Below are positions 54,878 through 64,000 of a DNA stretch of 64,000 bases, piece by piece. Numbering within the stretch: position 1 is the first letter of the stretch; each line of letters opens with the position of its first letter. Below the pieces are notes generated by a model, which did no database searches, was not told the origin of the DNA, and saw nothing but the letters and a program-made list of their open reading frames with translations. The DNA comes from Phytophthora colocasiae (taxonomy: Eukaryota; Oomycota; Peronosporomycetes; Peronosporales; Peronosporaceae). The translations under genes were made by a program, and so were the position numbers. Where the stretch lies: contig JAGKQI010000030.1 in NCBI GenBank assembly GCA_018806915.1, forward strand, positions 528,501 to 592,500. Direction: 5' to 3'.

Positions 54878-55077
54878 AAAATAGGGTGATATGGGGGAGA
54901 GAATGTAGACCCTATTTTGACAACGTAAATTACCCGTGCAAGTAGATATGATCGGGTTGAAAGGGAATCAAGATCCGATATAACAGGTCCTCAAATCCGA
55001 TTGGCCACTCCATTAGGTGCGATTCTCATTGTAATTATTCGCGTTGGATTCCGAGTCGGAATTTCCGACGCGTATAT

Positions 55078-55126
55078 AAAACTGGGGGACCAAATCACAT
55101 ATTATGTGATTTGGTCCCCCAGTTTT
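55078..55126. repeat. Perfect 24-bp inverted repeat (hairpin) between eIF5B and SRD5A-like genes
   Basis: Arms 55078-55101 and 55103-55126 are exact reverse complements with a one-base centre. A 15-bp palindrome, GTCGGAATTTCCGAC, lies just before it. No coding sequence is evident in 54880-55309. Confidence 0.85.
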
Positions 55127-55309
55127 GGCACTAAAAATCCAGAACAAAACCGGGGGCCTTGTGGACCCCCTGTATTGGTTTTTTTTTCTGGGCCTCATTT
55201 TACGATTCTGACAAACGACTGCTTGTGGAAGTATCCTCTGTGTATTATGCTCGCTTACTCTAAAGTGTAGACGATCACAACGACGGTAGACAACCTGGTG
55301 CAGGCCAAT

Positions 55310-56086
55310 TCACCACAGAAACGGGAGGATAGCTTTGCGGTTGGCCGGATACTCCTCGCGGAACTTGTCCTGGTACCAGCGGTGGTTGCTCAAAGCTCGA
55401 GGCACCAGGTTTGTGGCAGTGTACACTGCGAACGACAGACCTGCAGGAGATTGAGACAGCAATGCCCAGCCCGTCCACTCCAGCAATTCACTGAAATAGT
55501 TAGGCGATGAGAGATACTCGAATAGACCGCCATGAGGAATCTTGTAGCCGCTCTCCCCTGGTTTGCGGAGGTTGATCAGAATCCAGTCCGAGTAAACGTT
55601 CATCGACAACCCAAAGACGAATACCATGACTCCGACGTAAAACGTCGAACGTACGAATGGGCTGTCCTCGCTGTAGTCACCAAACTGGCTTAAGTGCCGA
55701 GCGTTGATATAAGCGTTGATCACGTTGTAGAAGTCTCCCGAAAGCATCACAGTCAGTGGCATGCGCTTGTGTGTGCTAGTGCGAATCAGGAATGGGTAGA
55801 TGTAGGATCGATAGACGTAGTGGCACACCCACAGAATTGCGGCGATGATGGGGGTAGTCTCAAAGCGGTTGTCTCCCCACGAGTAAACAGTAGCGAACCA
55901 AATAGCGGACGGACTCTCCATGAGCACCCAACCGAGTCGGGTATTCACTGTTGGTCCCCACCCTGGGCGAACATGACGTCCGTAGGGTGCCGTGATGAAT
56001 GTCGTAGCCGCATACGTGACAACGCCCAGGGCAAAGACGCCGTACACTAGCCAGCCGTGCAGCTCAGCCTCCGTCTCAATTTTCAT
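55310..56086 (-). CDS. Steroid 5-alpha-reductase (DET2/SRD5A) family protein (258 aa)
   Basis: This is a membrane NADPH-dependent reductase of the 3-oxo-5-alpha-steroid 4-dehydrogenase family. Visible family blocks are APYGRH, GWGPTV, WVLMESPSA, YPFLIRTS and then the C-terminal NADPH-binding region GGLFEYLSSPNYFSELLEWTGWAL, with an EEYPANRKAILPFLW end. Several hydrophobic spans suit an ER membrane protein. Met 56086 gives the length of plant DET2; an upstream in-frame Met at 56155 would add 23 residues. Single exon, intact. The substrate is uncertain: Phytophthora relatives do not make sterols, so it may act on acquired sterols or another enone. Confidence 0.9.
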   Translation of the reverse strand: MKIETEAELHGWLVYGVFALGVVTYAATTFITAPYGRHVRPGWGPTVNTRLGWVLMESPSAIWFATVYSWGDNRFETTPIIAAILWVCHYVYRSYIYPFLIRTSTHKRMPLTVMLSGDFYNVINAYINARHLSQFGDYSEDSPFVRSTFYVGVMVFVFGLSMNVYSDWILINLRKPGESGYKIPHGGLFEYLSSPNYFSELLEWTGWALLSQSPAGLSFAVYTATNLVPRALSNHRWYQDKFREEYPANRKAILPFLW

Positions 56087-57172
56087 CGTCTGCAGGCCAG
56101 GATACAAGTGGCCAATCAGATACTCAGAGTACATGACGTACACTGCATTCAACAAGTACGCAGTAGAGTCGACGGTAGTCGTTGCTTATCAGATCTATCG
56201 ATATTCTAAAACCGTCCTAATATCCTGCCCTCCACCTGGATGCCTGTACCAACCTATTTCACAGCTCGGCTACCACACAAATTTGTCTGGACCAGTCCTC
56301 GAGACGAGCTCGAGACGATTCACCCCACATAATTTCATCTGGTTCGCAGTTCGCTTCTTGGCCAGGTATCCGCTTTGTAGAGTCTTCTTCCGACGCTTTT
56401 TACACTGGCTAGACTCTGAATTGCTAGCTGGAAGGTGAGGCAAACTGGTACTGTACCCACGAGTGGGTACGGTACCAGTGTACCTTTTTTTGCATCCGTC
56501 AGGAAATGTGAGGCTCTCCTCGCCCCCCTCCTCCGCGCCCTCGGTAATAAATGGCGCTCGCCGCGTCGTTCTTCACCGGTCCCTTCGTCAACGTCTAGAA
56601 GTCGTCGGTCCTGCCGTCGATCGATGTCCTCCGCTTCTTGTGCCTTGATCTGTAGTATCTGTTCTGCTCCTTGCACGTCCGCTCATCGATCTTCTGCATC
56701 TCCAGCGTAGCCTCGCGCCTTGATTTGTAGTACCTGTTCTTGTGCCTTGCGCTCCTCTTGCTGATCCTTCGTCTGCCATCGTGTTGAGTACAAAGTCCCG
56801 TTCGGGAGTCCGCCCTACGCCGTGGTCTTGTCGCGCGTTCAGTTCATCTTCCTGGGCCATGCCGTTTGCAGCCCGCCCGCTACGGCGAACCCGGTCATAG
56901 CGCGCAGCGAAGCCTTCTACGCGGCGAGTCCTTGGCCACAGCTTGCCACCACCTCGTCACCTTGCCCGCAGAGACGACCTCACATATCCCGCAATGGACT
57001 AGGGGCTGCCCGAAGGCAGCTGGCGTCGAGACTCAGCTCGGCGCCGTCTACCGGGAGGACGTCACGCCAACCCGACCAAAAAAGAACTCTGGATCAGTTT
57101 CTGATTATACCTTCAGAGTTGTGGGTGCAATTGAAAACAGTTTACATCAACAGATTTGGATGCAACGCATGC
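56087..57172. other. Intergenic region between SRD5A-like gene and family L LTR
   Basis: No gene is recognised. The minus strand at about 56560-56780 encodes two short repeats of the type EQ(V/I)LQIKA with Glu/Arg-rich context, possibly a decayed repeat-element protein. A 17-bp inverted repeat lies at 56444-56479. Confidence 0.4.
56444..56479. repeat. 17-bp inverted repeat
   Basis: ACTGGTACTGTACCCAC (56444-56460) pairs with 56463-56479 except at one position, around a 2-base centre. Confidence 0.75.
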
Positions 57173-57585
57173 TGCAGCGGGGCTGCGTAGGTGTGCACGG
57201 CACAGAGGAAGTTTAGTCGACTCGTAGAGTCCTGCTTGCAAGGCGCTAGCCTTCGGTTCTATACAAGAACCAAGTAGTCCACTAAATACGGGACTCTCAC
57301 AATCAGTGTTCCTATAATAAAGGAACTAACACTAATTATGTAAAATGCAAACTGATTTTTATTGACTTTATTGCCCTAATCCTAAATGTAACGGATTTAG
57401 TATCTAGCATACTAAATCCTAATCAAAATGCAATGTGTGGCTCTGAGCTAACTGCCAGCAACTGGCTACATATGTGACGTGTGAGAAACACTATGTGTAG
57501 TACACAGATCTGTGACTTGTGACCTGGATGGTGTATATCACACCAACTGTAGCCAAGGCGCGCAGCGCCGTGTAACCCCGTTACA
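57173..57585 (-). repeat. 3' LTR of family L element (413 bp)
   Basis: TGCAGCGGGG...CCCCGTTACA, nearly identical to 3259-3670. Confidence 0.9.
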
Positions 57586-57597
57586 CCCTCCCCCACC
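57586..57597 (-). other. Polypurine tract, family L
   Basis: The minus strand GGTGGGGGAGGG directly abuts the U3 end of the LTR, as expected for plus-strand priming. Confidence 0.7.
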
Positions 57598-57760
57598 AAA
57601 CCGTGGATACGGAGTATCTACAACTGCAGACATAACTGCCTTGTCAAGGCCTGTCACCGGCACCTTTCCGATAAAAGAAATCTCTCAACGATAGTGCGCG
57701 TGCGCGCTGGCTCAACGAGCACATTCTCCAATTCGCCCCAGCGAGCCAACCGCTCCTGAG

Positions 57761-58966
57761 GTGTCCCGTGTCCAGGCGCCTACGCCTCAGCGCCTCAGTG
57801 CTTTCCGGACTGAGCCCTCGGCTCCTCTCACGCTCTCCGTTTCGGAGTATTTCGCGGCGTCTCGCCTTCGCTACGGAGCGATGTTCAAGGCCAGCCCGAC
57901 TTCAAGTGGTAGCGGTGGCTCACCCTTCGAGTACACGACAGCGTCGCCGACGCGCGACCCACGTCGCTCTCCTACAGAGGAAGGCGAGATCGAAGTGGAC
58001 TACGAAGAGTCCGAACAGGGCGATGCCCATGCGTCTCCTGCTCCTGCGAGCTCTCGGACGACCCGATCCGAGCTGCGCTCTCCACGTGATCCGCGTCGCT
58101 ACTCAATTCCTCGGCAGCTGCGTCAGCCCAATCCATTCCCGGAGGGACCTTCGAGCCTCGTGCTCAACGCGTTGCGCAACGCACCACCACTTCCTGCTCG
58201 CGATGAGCCAGAGTCGCTCAGGGGCGTCGAAGACGCGATCACCAACCCTCTGGATGAGGCGCAGGAGGCTTCTATGAGCGGTGCTCCAGAGTCACGTCGA
58301 CCGGTCCAACGGGACATCGTGGGGACTTCGTCGCGGCGCGACTACGGCTTCGAGCCTCGTGACCCTGCCGAGCAGGTGAAGGAGTTGATGGCACAGCCCA
58401 ACCTGCACGGTTACGCCATAGGCGCTCCGCCTCGCACGGTGGCTGAGACTCAGCAACGGCAAGGGCTCCATGAGCGCTTCCTGACCCCGCAGGTGTGCAC
58501 ACTCGCCGAGTATCGGCAACGCTTAGATAAGCAACGGCGACGGGAGTCTGTACCTCAGATGAGGACTTATCCACTCCTTCTCCAAACGGGAGAGACTACC
58601 CGGGACTACATGGTCCATGTGGCCACCAGGGCCGAGGCTTCACGGAAGCTCGCGTCGTTCGATCGGCTCATGGAGAGCTCTTCCGAGGTGGACGTCCGCC
58701 TCGCTCGAGGTCTACTCTTCCAGTACGCGAAGCTACGCGTGCGGCCCGGCCGCTTTCCTCGTCACACAACGGCGGTGGCTCCCGCCTCTCAGGCCAGAAT
58801 ACCGACACCAGACTCCAAGGGAACTCCAACTTCTCCTCACACCACACTCTCAGACTCCGGCGAGGGTCATATTTCCGAAGACAACGAACCGGCTGACGGA
58901 CTTGCAGCCGAGCTCAGGCTCTGGTCCGTGGCTGGCATAGCCAGTGAGTCTCCTTCGGAGACTTGA
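57761..58966 (+). CDS. Antisense extra ORF of family L (401 codons)
   Basis: An uninterrupted frame on the strand opposite pol lies between the 3' LTR and the integrase end. It encodes a disordered Ser/Pro/Arg N-terminus with repeated DPRR, an acidic EEGEIEVDYEESE stretch and a folded-looking segment at about residues 215-330 (LHERFLTPQVCTLAEYRQRL, YMVHVATRAEASRKLASFDRLM, LARGLLFQYAKLRVRPGRFP), then a Ser/Thr-rich tail. The first ATG is not certain. I recognise no family. Position and orientation match the antisense ORF of family G, but I see no sequence similarity between them. Confidence 0.6.
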   Translation: MSRVQAPTPQRLSAFRTEPSAPLTLSVSEYFAASRLRYGAMFKASPTSSGSGGSPFEYTTASPTRDPRRSPTEEGEIEVDYEESEQGDAHASPAPASSRTTRSELRSPRDPRRYSIPRQLRQPNPFPEGPSSLVLNALRNAPPLPARDEPESLRGVEDAITNPLDEAQEASMSGAPESRRPVQRDIVGTSSRRDYGFEPRDPAEQVKELMAQPNLHGYAIGAPPRTVAETQQRQGLHERFLTPQVCTLAEYRQRLDKQRRRESVPQMRTYPLLLQTGETTRDYMVHVATRAEASRKLASFDRLMESSSEVDVRLARGLLFQYAKLRVRPGRFPRHTTAVAPASQARIPTPDSKGTPTSPHTTLSDSGEGHISEDNEPADGLAAELRLWSVAGIASESPSET

Positions 58967-59584
58967 GGAGCGTCCTGCGAAGCAGGGATAGTGGTGAGAA
59001 GCGGGTGTCGACCGAGTGGTCGACCTCGAGCCCTTCGGGCGCCTCCGATCTTCGCGATCAAAAGCGTTCACGACGTCAGGGCAGTCCTGCCTCAGGGGCC
59101 CTTCAAACTCCCACGAGTTTTGGGAATGAGGATACCCACGCCACTTCACCAGATACTGGTTTTGACTACGGTGGTCAGGCGCTCCACGTGGTAATGGGGG
59201 GTCCCCTGCTCGTCGAGCAACGGTGGAGGAGGCCGATTCGCTGCGGAACGCAATACTCGATGAGTGTGACGAGGGTTATTTGTCGCAGCGTGCCTGGTAT
59301 CAACTCGATCGCTCGATCGATACTCTCCAGAGTCAGACTCAGTCCCTTCAAGGGAACGTGGGCATTCGCATGCCCGTCTCGCCCACGACATGGAGGACAT
59401 CGAGAGCCGAATGGCGTGGCTCGAAGGGCCTCAGTCCCTGACTGCTCGCCTGCACCAGCAGGAGCTTCAGCTCGCTGAGCTGCGGGGTCAGGTGACGTTG
59501 CTGCTGCAGATGACGCAGCCTGGGCGCGTGTCGTCGGCACCAGCGCCTCCACGCTTTCCCCCGCGGGGTCCCGATATGGCTTAA
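58963..59584 (+). pseudogene. Possible continuation of the family L antisense ORF (overlaps integrase C-terminus)
   Basis: After the stop at 58966, plus-strand coding-like sequence continues in shifted frames: Ser/Asp-rich residues, then YLSQRAWYQLDRSIDTLQSQTQSL and, after one more shift near 59360, a coiled coil (MEDIESRMAWLEG, RLHQQELQLAELRGQVTLLLQM) ending at 59584. It lies antisense to the integrase chromodomain and linker. It could be a chance reverse-strand frame; the regular heptads argue for real coding. Confidence 0.35.
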
Positions 59585-60674
59585 GCAAGCCGACGTAGAA
59601 CACAGGGTGTGTTCGCATCCGCTTTGGCAAGTCAAGCGTGTATGCCAGGCCTTTCTTGGCCACGACCGTAAATGGTCCGATGAAGCGCGGACGCAATTTC
59701 GTCTTAAAGACACTCGACACTGCATGTGTAGGTAGGTTCTTAGCGTTTAATAAAACTTGGTCACCGACCTTAAATTCCCACACATTGCCTCTACCTTTTG
59801 CATCAGCTTGTTCCTTCTGAACATCTTGGCTTTCAGCCATCGCGTCACGCACATGGCTTAATACGCTCAATCTCACCAAAAGGAAGTCATCAACTTGTTT
59901 ACGCACAGCAGAAGGGCTGATATCAGCAAGCTCGGAGTCGAGCGACGGCACAGCCTCTTTCCCACTAAGCCCGAGGCCACCGCGTGGCGGAGTGAGCGGG
60001 ACGCGCGGATGCGCAAGGCCGTTCACGTAGAACGGGGTGAAGCCTGTCGAGGCATGCACCGCATTGTTCATTGAGAACTCAACGAGAGGGAGCATAGCGC
60101 TCCAACGCTTCGGCGTTTCAGCGCATACGCTGCGGAGGATGTCCTCCAAAACGCGATTTACGCGTTCAGTCTGACCGTCGGTCTGCGGATAATCCGCCGT
60201 GGACATGTCCAGTCGAGTGCCAAGCACTTTAAAGACGGACGTCCAGAAGTGACCCGTGAAACGGGGATCTCGATCCGAGACAATGGTCTCTGGCAGCCCA
60301 TGCTGGCGGAAGACCCGATCGATAAAGATCGTCGCTGTACCAGCGCCATCGACGGTGTCCGGAACAGCCGCTAGGTGAGCCATCTTGCTCAGACGGTCAA
60401 CAAAGACCACAACGCCCGTGTTGCCTGCCGAATCCTTCGGCAGGCCAAACACAAAGTCCATACTCATGGACTGCCAACACCCAGAGGGTACAGGTAAGCT
60501 CGCCAAAGGCGCTGCCGCATGCGGTGAGGGTTTAACCCGCTGACACGTCTCACACGTGTGCACATATGTGCTGACCCACTTGTACATCTTTGGCCTCCAG
60601 TACATGGAGCTCAACCGAGCCGTAGGTCTTCTCACGACCGAGGTGGCCGCTTGTGGGCGTGTCGTGGGCCTCAT
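59047..60674 (-). pseudogene. Integrase with chromodomain, family L copy
   Basis: The integrase core has D in SMDFVFGLP, D in VSDRDPRFTGHFW and E in YPQTDGQTERVNRVLED, after a zinc region (HDTPTSGHLGREKT, CETCQRV). A GPFTVV block, HPVFYVGLLKPY and a Pro/Ala linker follow. The chromodomain (HYHVERL, then KWRGYPHSQNSWEFEGPL) is split by a frameshift near 59150. Another frameshift near 60610 separates the zinc region from the core. It is defective as it stands. Confidence 0.87.
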
Positions 60675-61973
60675 AGAGGATACGATACTTCAGGTCCTCA
60701 TCGTGAGGAACCACACGTGGTGGGTCTTCCTGACCCGTGCTGTAGTACAGCAGACCACCTTCCAGGCTATAGCGCTGGATTCTCGCCTTTAGGCGTCGTG
60801 ACAGAGTCACCTTTGAGTCCTTAAACTCATCGCTCCCTAGAGCTTGAAGCAGCGCGACACAAGAGTCGTCCTGAGCGTACGCTGCTCGAACCATGTCCCG
60901 GACGACGTCACTGAGGTGACATGAGATAACTCATAGTCCGGGCGACGTGATAGCGCGTCAGCGAGGACGTTCTGCCTGCCAGGCTTGTACTTCACCTCGA
61001 AGTTATACTCCGCAAAGAAGGAGAGCCATCGGGCCATCCTCTGCGAGAGGTGAGGCGACTGCGTCGCTGTGCGTAGTGACGCATGATCCGTATAGATCAC
61101 AAACGGCTTGGAGCCGAGCAGGTGAACCCTGAATTTGACGAGAGCGTACTTCATCGCAAGTAGCTCCTTGTCATGAACTGGATAGTTCTTCTCAGCAGCC
61201 TTGAGCTGTCGAGACTCAAACGCAATGACGCGTTCGCACCCTTCGACGTCCGCTTGTAGCAAAGCACTGCCTATGGCAAAGTCCGAGGCATCACAGACGA
61301 CGATGAACGGACGATCGGGGTCTGGCAACGCCAGTATTGGTGCCTGTAGCAGGCTATCCTTGATACGAGTGAACGCACTCTCGTGCTCAGCACGCCATAC
61401 CCATTCGGCATCCTTCTTAAGGAGATCCGTCAGTGGCCGAGCCAACTCAGCGTAGTTCTCGCTATACTTGTGTAAGTAGTTTGCTAAGCCCAGCCACTTA
61501 CGCAAGTCCTTCTGGTTCAAGGGAACCGGCCAGTCCACAATGGCCTTGACCTTTGCTGGATCAGCACGAAGGCCATGCTTCCCAATGAAGCACCCTAGGA
61601 AGGGGATTTCTTCCGCGCCAAAGACGCACTTGTCTGCGTTGGCGTACAATTTGTTCGTGCGCATGCACTCGAGCACAGCTCTCACGTGTTCCACGTGTAC
61701 CTCGACGTCAGTCTTGCCGTGTTCGGCCTGACTGTGGACGAACACGTCGTCAAAGTACGTCTGTGAGAATGCCCGCAGGGGCCTGAACAACTGCGTCACT
61801 AGACGATTGAACGTTGCAGGCGCATTCGACAGCCCTTGGGGCATGACGAGCCACTCCCAGAGCATACCGCTCGGGGTGCTTACCGCTGTAAGCGGAATAT
61901 CACTGGCTCGTATGAGCAGCTGATAGTAGCCATCGACCAAGTCGAGCGCACTGTACATGGTGCAACCCACCAT
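60550..61973 (-). pseudogene. RT and RNase H, family L copy
   Basis: From 61973: SALDLVDGYYQLL, VMPQGLSNAPATFNRLV, the catalytic TYFDDVFVHS, FLGCFIGKHGL, WLGLANYLHKY, then RNase H (FIVVCDASDFAIGSALLQ, IAFESRQLKAAEKNYPVHDKELLAM, YTDHASLRT, NVLADALSRRPDYE). A frameshift near 60895 precedes the integrase linker. There is one RNase H only, unlike family G. Just upstream a CAG is replaced by TAG at about 61981, a nonsense change relative to the left copy. Confidence 0.88.
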
Positions 61974-63019
61974 GTTGTTCTAAAGAACATCCTTCCTAGG
62001 AATCGGCGTCTGCGCCGGAATCGTGGCAGCGTTGAGCTTGTTAAAACGCGTGAACGATACGCCACTTGCCATTCGGCTTTCTGACACAGAACGTTGGCGC
62101 GGAGTGCGGAGACTTGCTCTCGCGCACAAGACCCGTCGCGTGCTTCGCACGGAAGAAGGCGTCAATGACGTCGCATTGCTCTTTAGGAAGAGGCCACTGT
62201 CGGGTCACGCAGTATTTAGTTCCGGGAACTAAGTCGATCTCGTGACGAACGCCTCGGTCAGGAGGCAGGCCACTCGGTGGCTCCTTCGAGACAACGTCTC
62301 CATATTCCTTCAGCAAGGAGTAGAAGGGATCGGAGGGATTCTTGAGGATCTCCGATCCACTCCTGGCGTTCAACGCCTTCTTGACCTCGGCCAAGACGGA
62401 CTCGTCAACAAGGGACGATGAGTTTAACTCCTCTTCAGGTCGGACGATGACAGAGTTCGCCAGCCTTCAAGGCATCGCCAAAGTCGGCGAACGACATCTC
62501 CTCTAGCTCAAGGAGCTTGTCAACACTCGGCAGATCGCCCAGCAGGACGCTGCCTTCGGCACTGCCGTCTACTCCATCAACCAGAGTGTATAGCTGCCCA
62601 CAGCCCTCCTGTGCGTCGACACTCGACGTCACGGATGAATCAGACGCAGAGCGTCTCGCCCAAAGGGCCTTACGACGTCGTCGTCTAGCCGACGAACGTC
62701 CACTCGACGGAGTACGTGCCGCCGCACAGGTTTCGGCTCCTTCAGGCCCAGTGTCAGTGACACTCTGCGGTCCACTCGGTCGACGACCGATACCGCTCAG
62801 CGGAGTACGTGCCGCTGCACAATCAATGACCGTAACAGGTCCAGTGTCAGAGACACTCAGTGATCGATTTGGTCCACGACCAATATCACTCGACGGAGTA
62901 CGTGCCGCCCCACAGGGGTTACGTGGGCCTTGCCCACACGTTGACTCACTGTCAACCAGCGCTACGCGCTCAACAGGACTGCGGTCCTCGCACTCGGTGC
63001 TGTCCACTAACTCGGACAC
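61974..63019 (-). pseudogene. Protease-RT linker and RT N-terminus, family L copy
   Basis: The RT fingers (KWRIVHAF) are followed by a one-base insertion near 62048 relative to the left copy. The linker carries the 93-bp repeats and is about 60 bp shorter than in the left copy near 62917. Homology ends at about 63019. Confidence 0.82.
62700..62920. repeat. 93-bp tandem repeat in the family L linker (second copy)
   Basis: GAGTACGTGCCG recurs at 62710, 62803 and 62896, the same 93-bp period as 1262-1500. Confidence 0.8.
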
Positions 63020-63280
63020 ACTGGAGACGTTGGTGGATAGAAGCTCGAATGGGGGATTGAATGTTACGCGGGGCTCTATAGCTACACGAGATACGGACTC
63101 TGGTAATGAGTCTGATGACTCGACTTCCTCCAGCACAAGCTACGCTGACGGTGTTCGGCATAGGTACTGATCGGCCGGTCGTTTTGCTTTTAGTTCTGCA
63201 TGCAATTCCTTGTCGTGCGTAGCTTTAGTTTTTCTTGTTGCAAGTCTTACGGTCCCTTATTTTGCGCTACTGCATTAGAC
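63020..63280. other. Unassigned sequence right of the truncated Gypsy element
   Basis: The plus strand is open to 63170 with a Ser/Asp/Glu-rich end (SGNESDDSTSSSTSYADG), which may be the tail of an unrelated gene or chance. The minus strand is also open in the pol frame. Too little to assign. Confidence 0.3.
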
Positions 63281-63284
63281 GCTC

Positions 63285-63655
63285 TGTACTGAGAGGATTC
63301 GGATGTTACAAAACGGTTCACTGTATCAAACCGATAATAATGTGATGCCTCAACACGCCCTGTGAGGGTGCTGAAAAGTGTTGACTCGAGCGATCTCGAT
63401 CGGTTGGAGCGCCTCACGTATGGTGGCAACACTGATTGTGAACGTGGCATTGTTAAAAATATCTTCGGAAAGGCATCGCTGAAGACAAGGAGATTCACAT
63501 GGAAACACATTGCGGACTGTTTGTAGCGCTCCAAATGCAGTTATCGTGTGGTGGAGGCACGGAGCTCAAAGAAGTAGTCCCCCAACGTTGGCGATGCGAA
63601 ATGGAATTCCTAGTCAATTGGAACCAAAATGCCTACTCAAAAACATTTGTCGAGT
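63285..63655 (+). pseudogene. CRN effector-domain relic (plus strand)
   Basis: Short frames match the CRN at 46272-47889 in order: IRMLQNGSLY (against IHMLQSGSLY), then VLKSVDSSDLDRLERLTYGGN, then QRWRCEMEFLVNWNQNAYSKTFV (against ERAWQMEFYKAAYRSTPSTFV). Stops and frameshifts separate them. It is clearly decayed. Confidence 0.7.
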
Positions 63656-63990
63656 AAATCCGTTACGTTTTCGCCATAACCCATACGTTCTAGCCTCTCC
63701 ATATCGCCTGAGTCAAGGAAACTTGACACAACCACCGCTGATGTTAACCTCAAGGTTGGATGCAGTGAACCATCGTACATCATATGAATCCACTCAGTAG
63801 GTGGAGGAAGACAACTTGAGCGTCGGTGACAGGAATTAGCAACTTCATTCAGCACTTTGACTGTTCTCGCAGTCAGACAAACGTGTCCGCAGTAGTTCCA
63901 GACTGGCTTAAAAGAGTTCCAACCTATGGTACGCTCCTTCAAAGCACGAAAAGCCTTAAACCACGGAAACGTATTCGCAGACTTCATCAT
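63637..63990 (-). pseudogene. CRN NTPase-domain relic (minus strand)
   Basis: It encodes FKAFRALKERTIGWNSF, CGHVCLTARTVKVLNEV and PTEWIHMMYDGSLHPTL, then DMERLERMGYGENVTDLLDKCF, matching the helical region after the P-loop in the CRN at 46272-47889. It is head-to-head with the plus-strand relic and probably continues beyond the window. Confidence 0.7.
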
Positions 63991-64000
63991 GGGTAAAGTT

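Larger units (their letters stand above)
57173..63019 (-). mobile_element. Family L Gypsy element, 3' part (5'-truncated)
   Basis: The 3' LTR (57173-57585), polypurine tract, antisense ORF, chromodomain-integrase, RNase H-RT and protease-RT linker are collinear on the minus strand. The overlap with the left element (1-1640 versus 61430-63019) is nearly identical. Homology stops at about 63019, and protease, gag and the 5' LTR are missing. Several stops and frameshifts make it inactive. Confidence 0.9.

Noticed and set aside
62517..63170. 217-codon plus-strand frame opposite the family L linker
   Set aside because: Mostly the reverse of a repeated linker; only its last 50 codons lie outside the element and are too few to assign.

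Overview
This window looks like nuclear DNA from an oomycete, most likely a Phytophthora-like member of the Peronosporales. The evidence is Crinkler (CRN) effector genes and fragments, Gypsy LTR retrotransposons with a second RNase H domain, a Crypton-type tyrosine-recombinase transposon, short GT-AG introns (55-64 bp) and compact single-exon host genes. It reads as a repeat-rich, gene-sparse effector locus enclosing a small island of housekeeping-type genes. Identifications rest on recognising protein motifs by eye, because no database search was possible.

Layout: 1-3670 is the 5' part of a minus-strand Gypsy element (family L). 3671-4064 is a fragment of an older gag gene. 4065-31749 holds three 1.37-1.40 kb LTRs (A, B, C) separating two nearly identical interiors of a second, GATC-rich Gypsy family (family G). 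Behind LTR B and LTR C lies the same 1.6 kb of older retroelement debris. About 33.0-38.87 kb is an older, diverged family G copy truncated at both ends. 38.87-42.7 kb is a Crypton element split by a pogo-type DNA transposon with TA duplication and 25 bp terminal repeats. 43.18-47.89 kb is a CRN gene split by a hAT transposase gene. 48.7-56.1 kb is the host island: a small helix-hairpin-helix protein, an HSF-type transcription factor, translation factor eIF5B, and a steroid 5-alpha-reductase family protein. 57.17-63.02 kb is a second, 5'-truncated member of family L. 63.28-63.99 kb has two CRN relics facing each other.

Family G has an unusual organisation, read on the minus strand: 5' LTR, a primer-binding site matching 28 nt of a tRNA 3' end, gag, an ATGA overlap, a small ORF with three zinc knuckles, then a GTTAAAC slippery heptamer with stem-loop leading by -1 frameshift into protease, reverse transcriptase, RNase H, a second RNase H, integrase and chromodomain. 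Between integrase and 3' LTR, on the opposite strand, is an extra ORF of roughly 900 codons (coiled coil, acidic/proline-rich region, conserved C-terminal domain). Old and young copies differ mainly by synonymous changes, so this antisense ORF appears to be protein-coding. Family L has its own -1 frameshift signal (GGGAAAC, 7-nt spacer, perfect 10-bp stem), and its right-hand copy also carries an antisense ORF next to the 3' LTR.

History inferred from junctions: a young family G element inserted into an older gag gene (4-bp CCAC duplication; the gag frame is restored when the insert is removed). Unequal recombination with the older family G copy nearby then produced a ~13.7 kb tandem duplication, with the crossover narrowed to 11 bp (19675-19685). 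The two duplicate interiors differ mostly by one-base indels, so many apparent frameshifts may be consensus errors.
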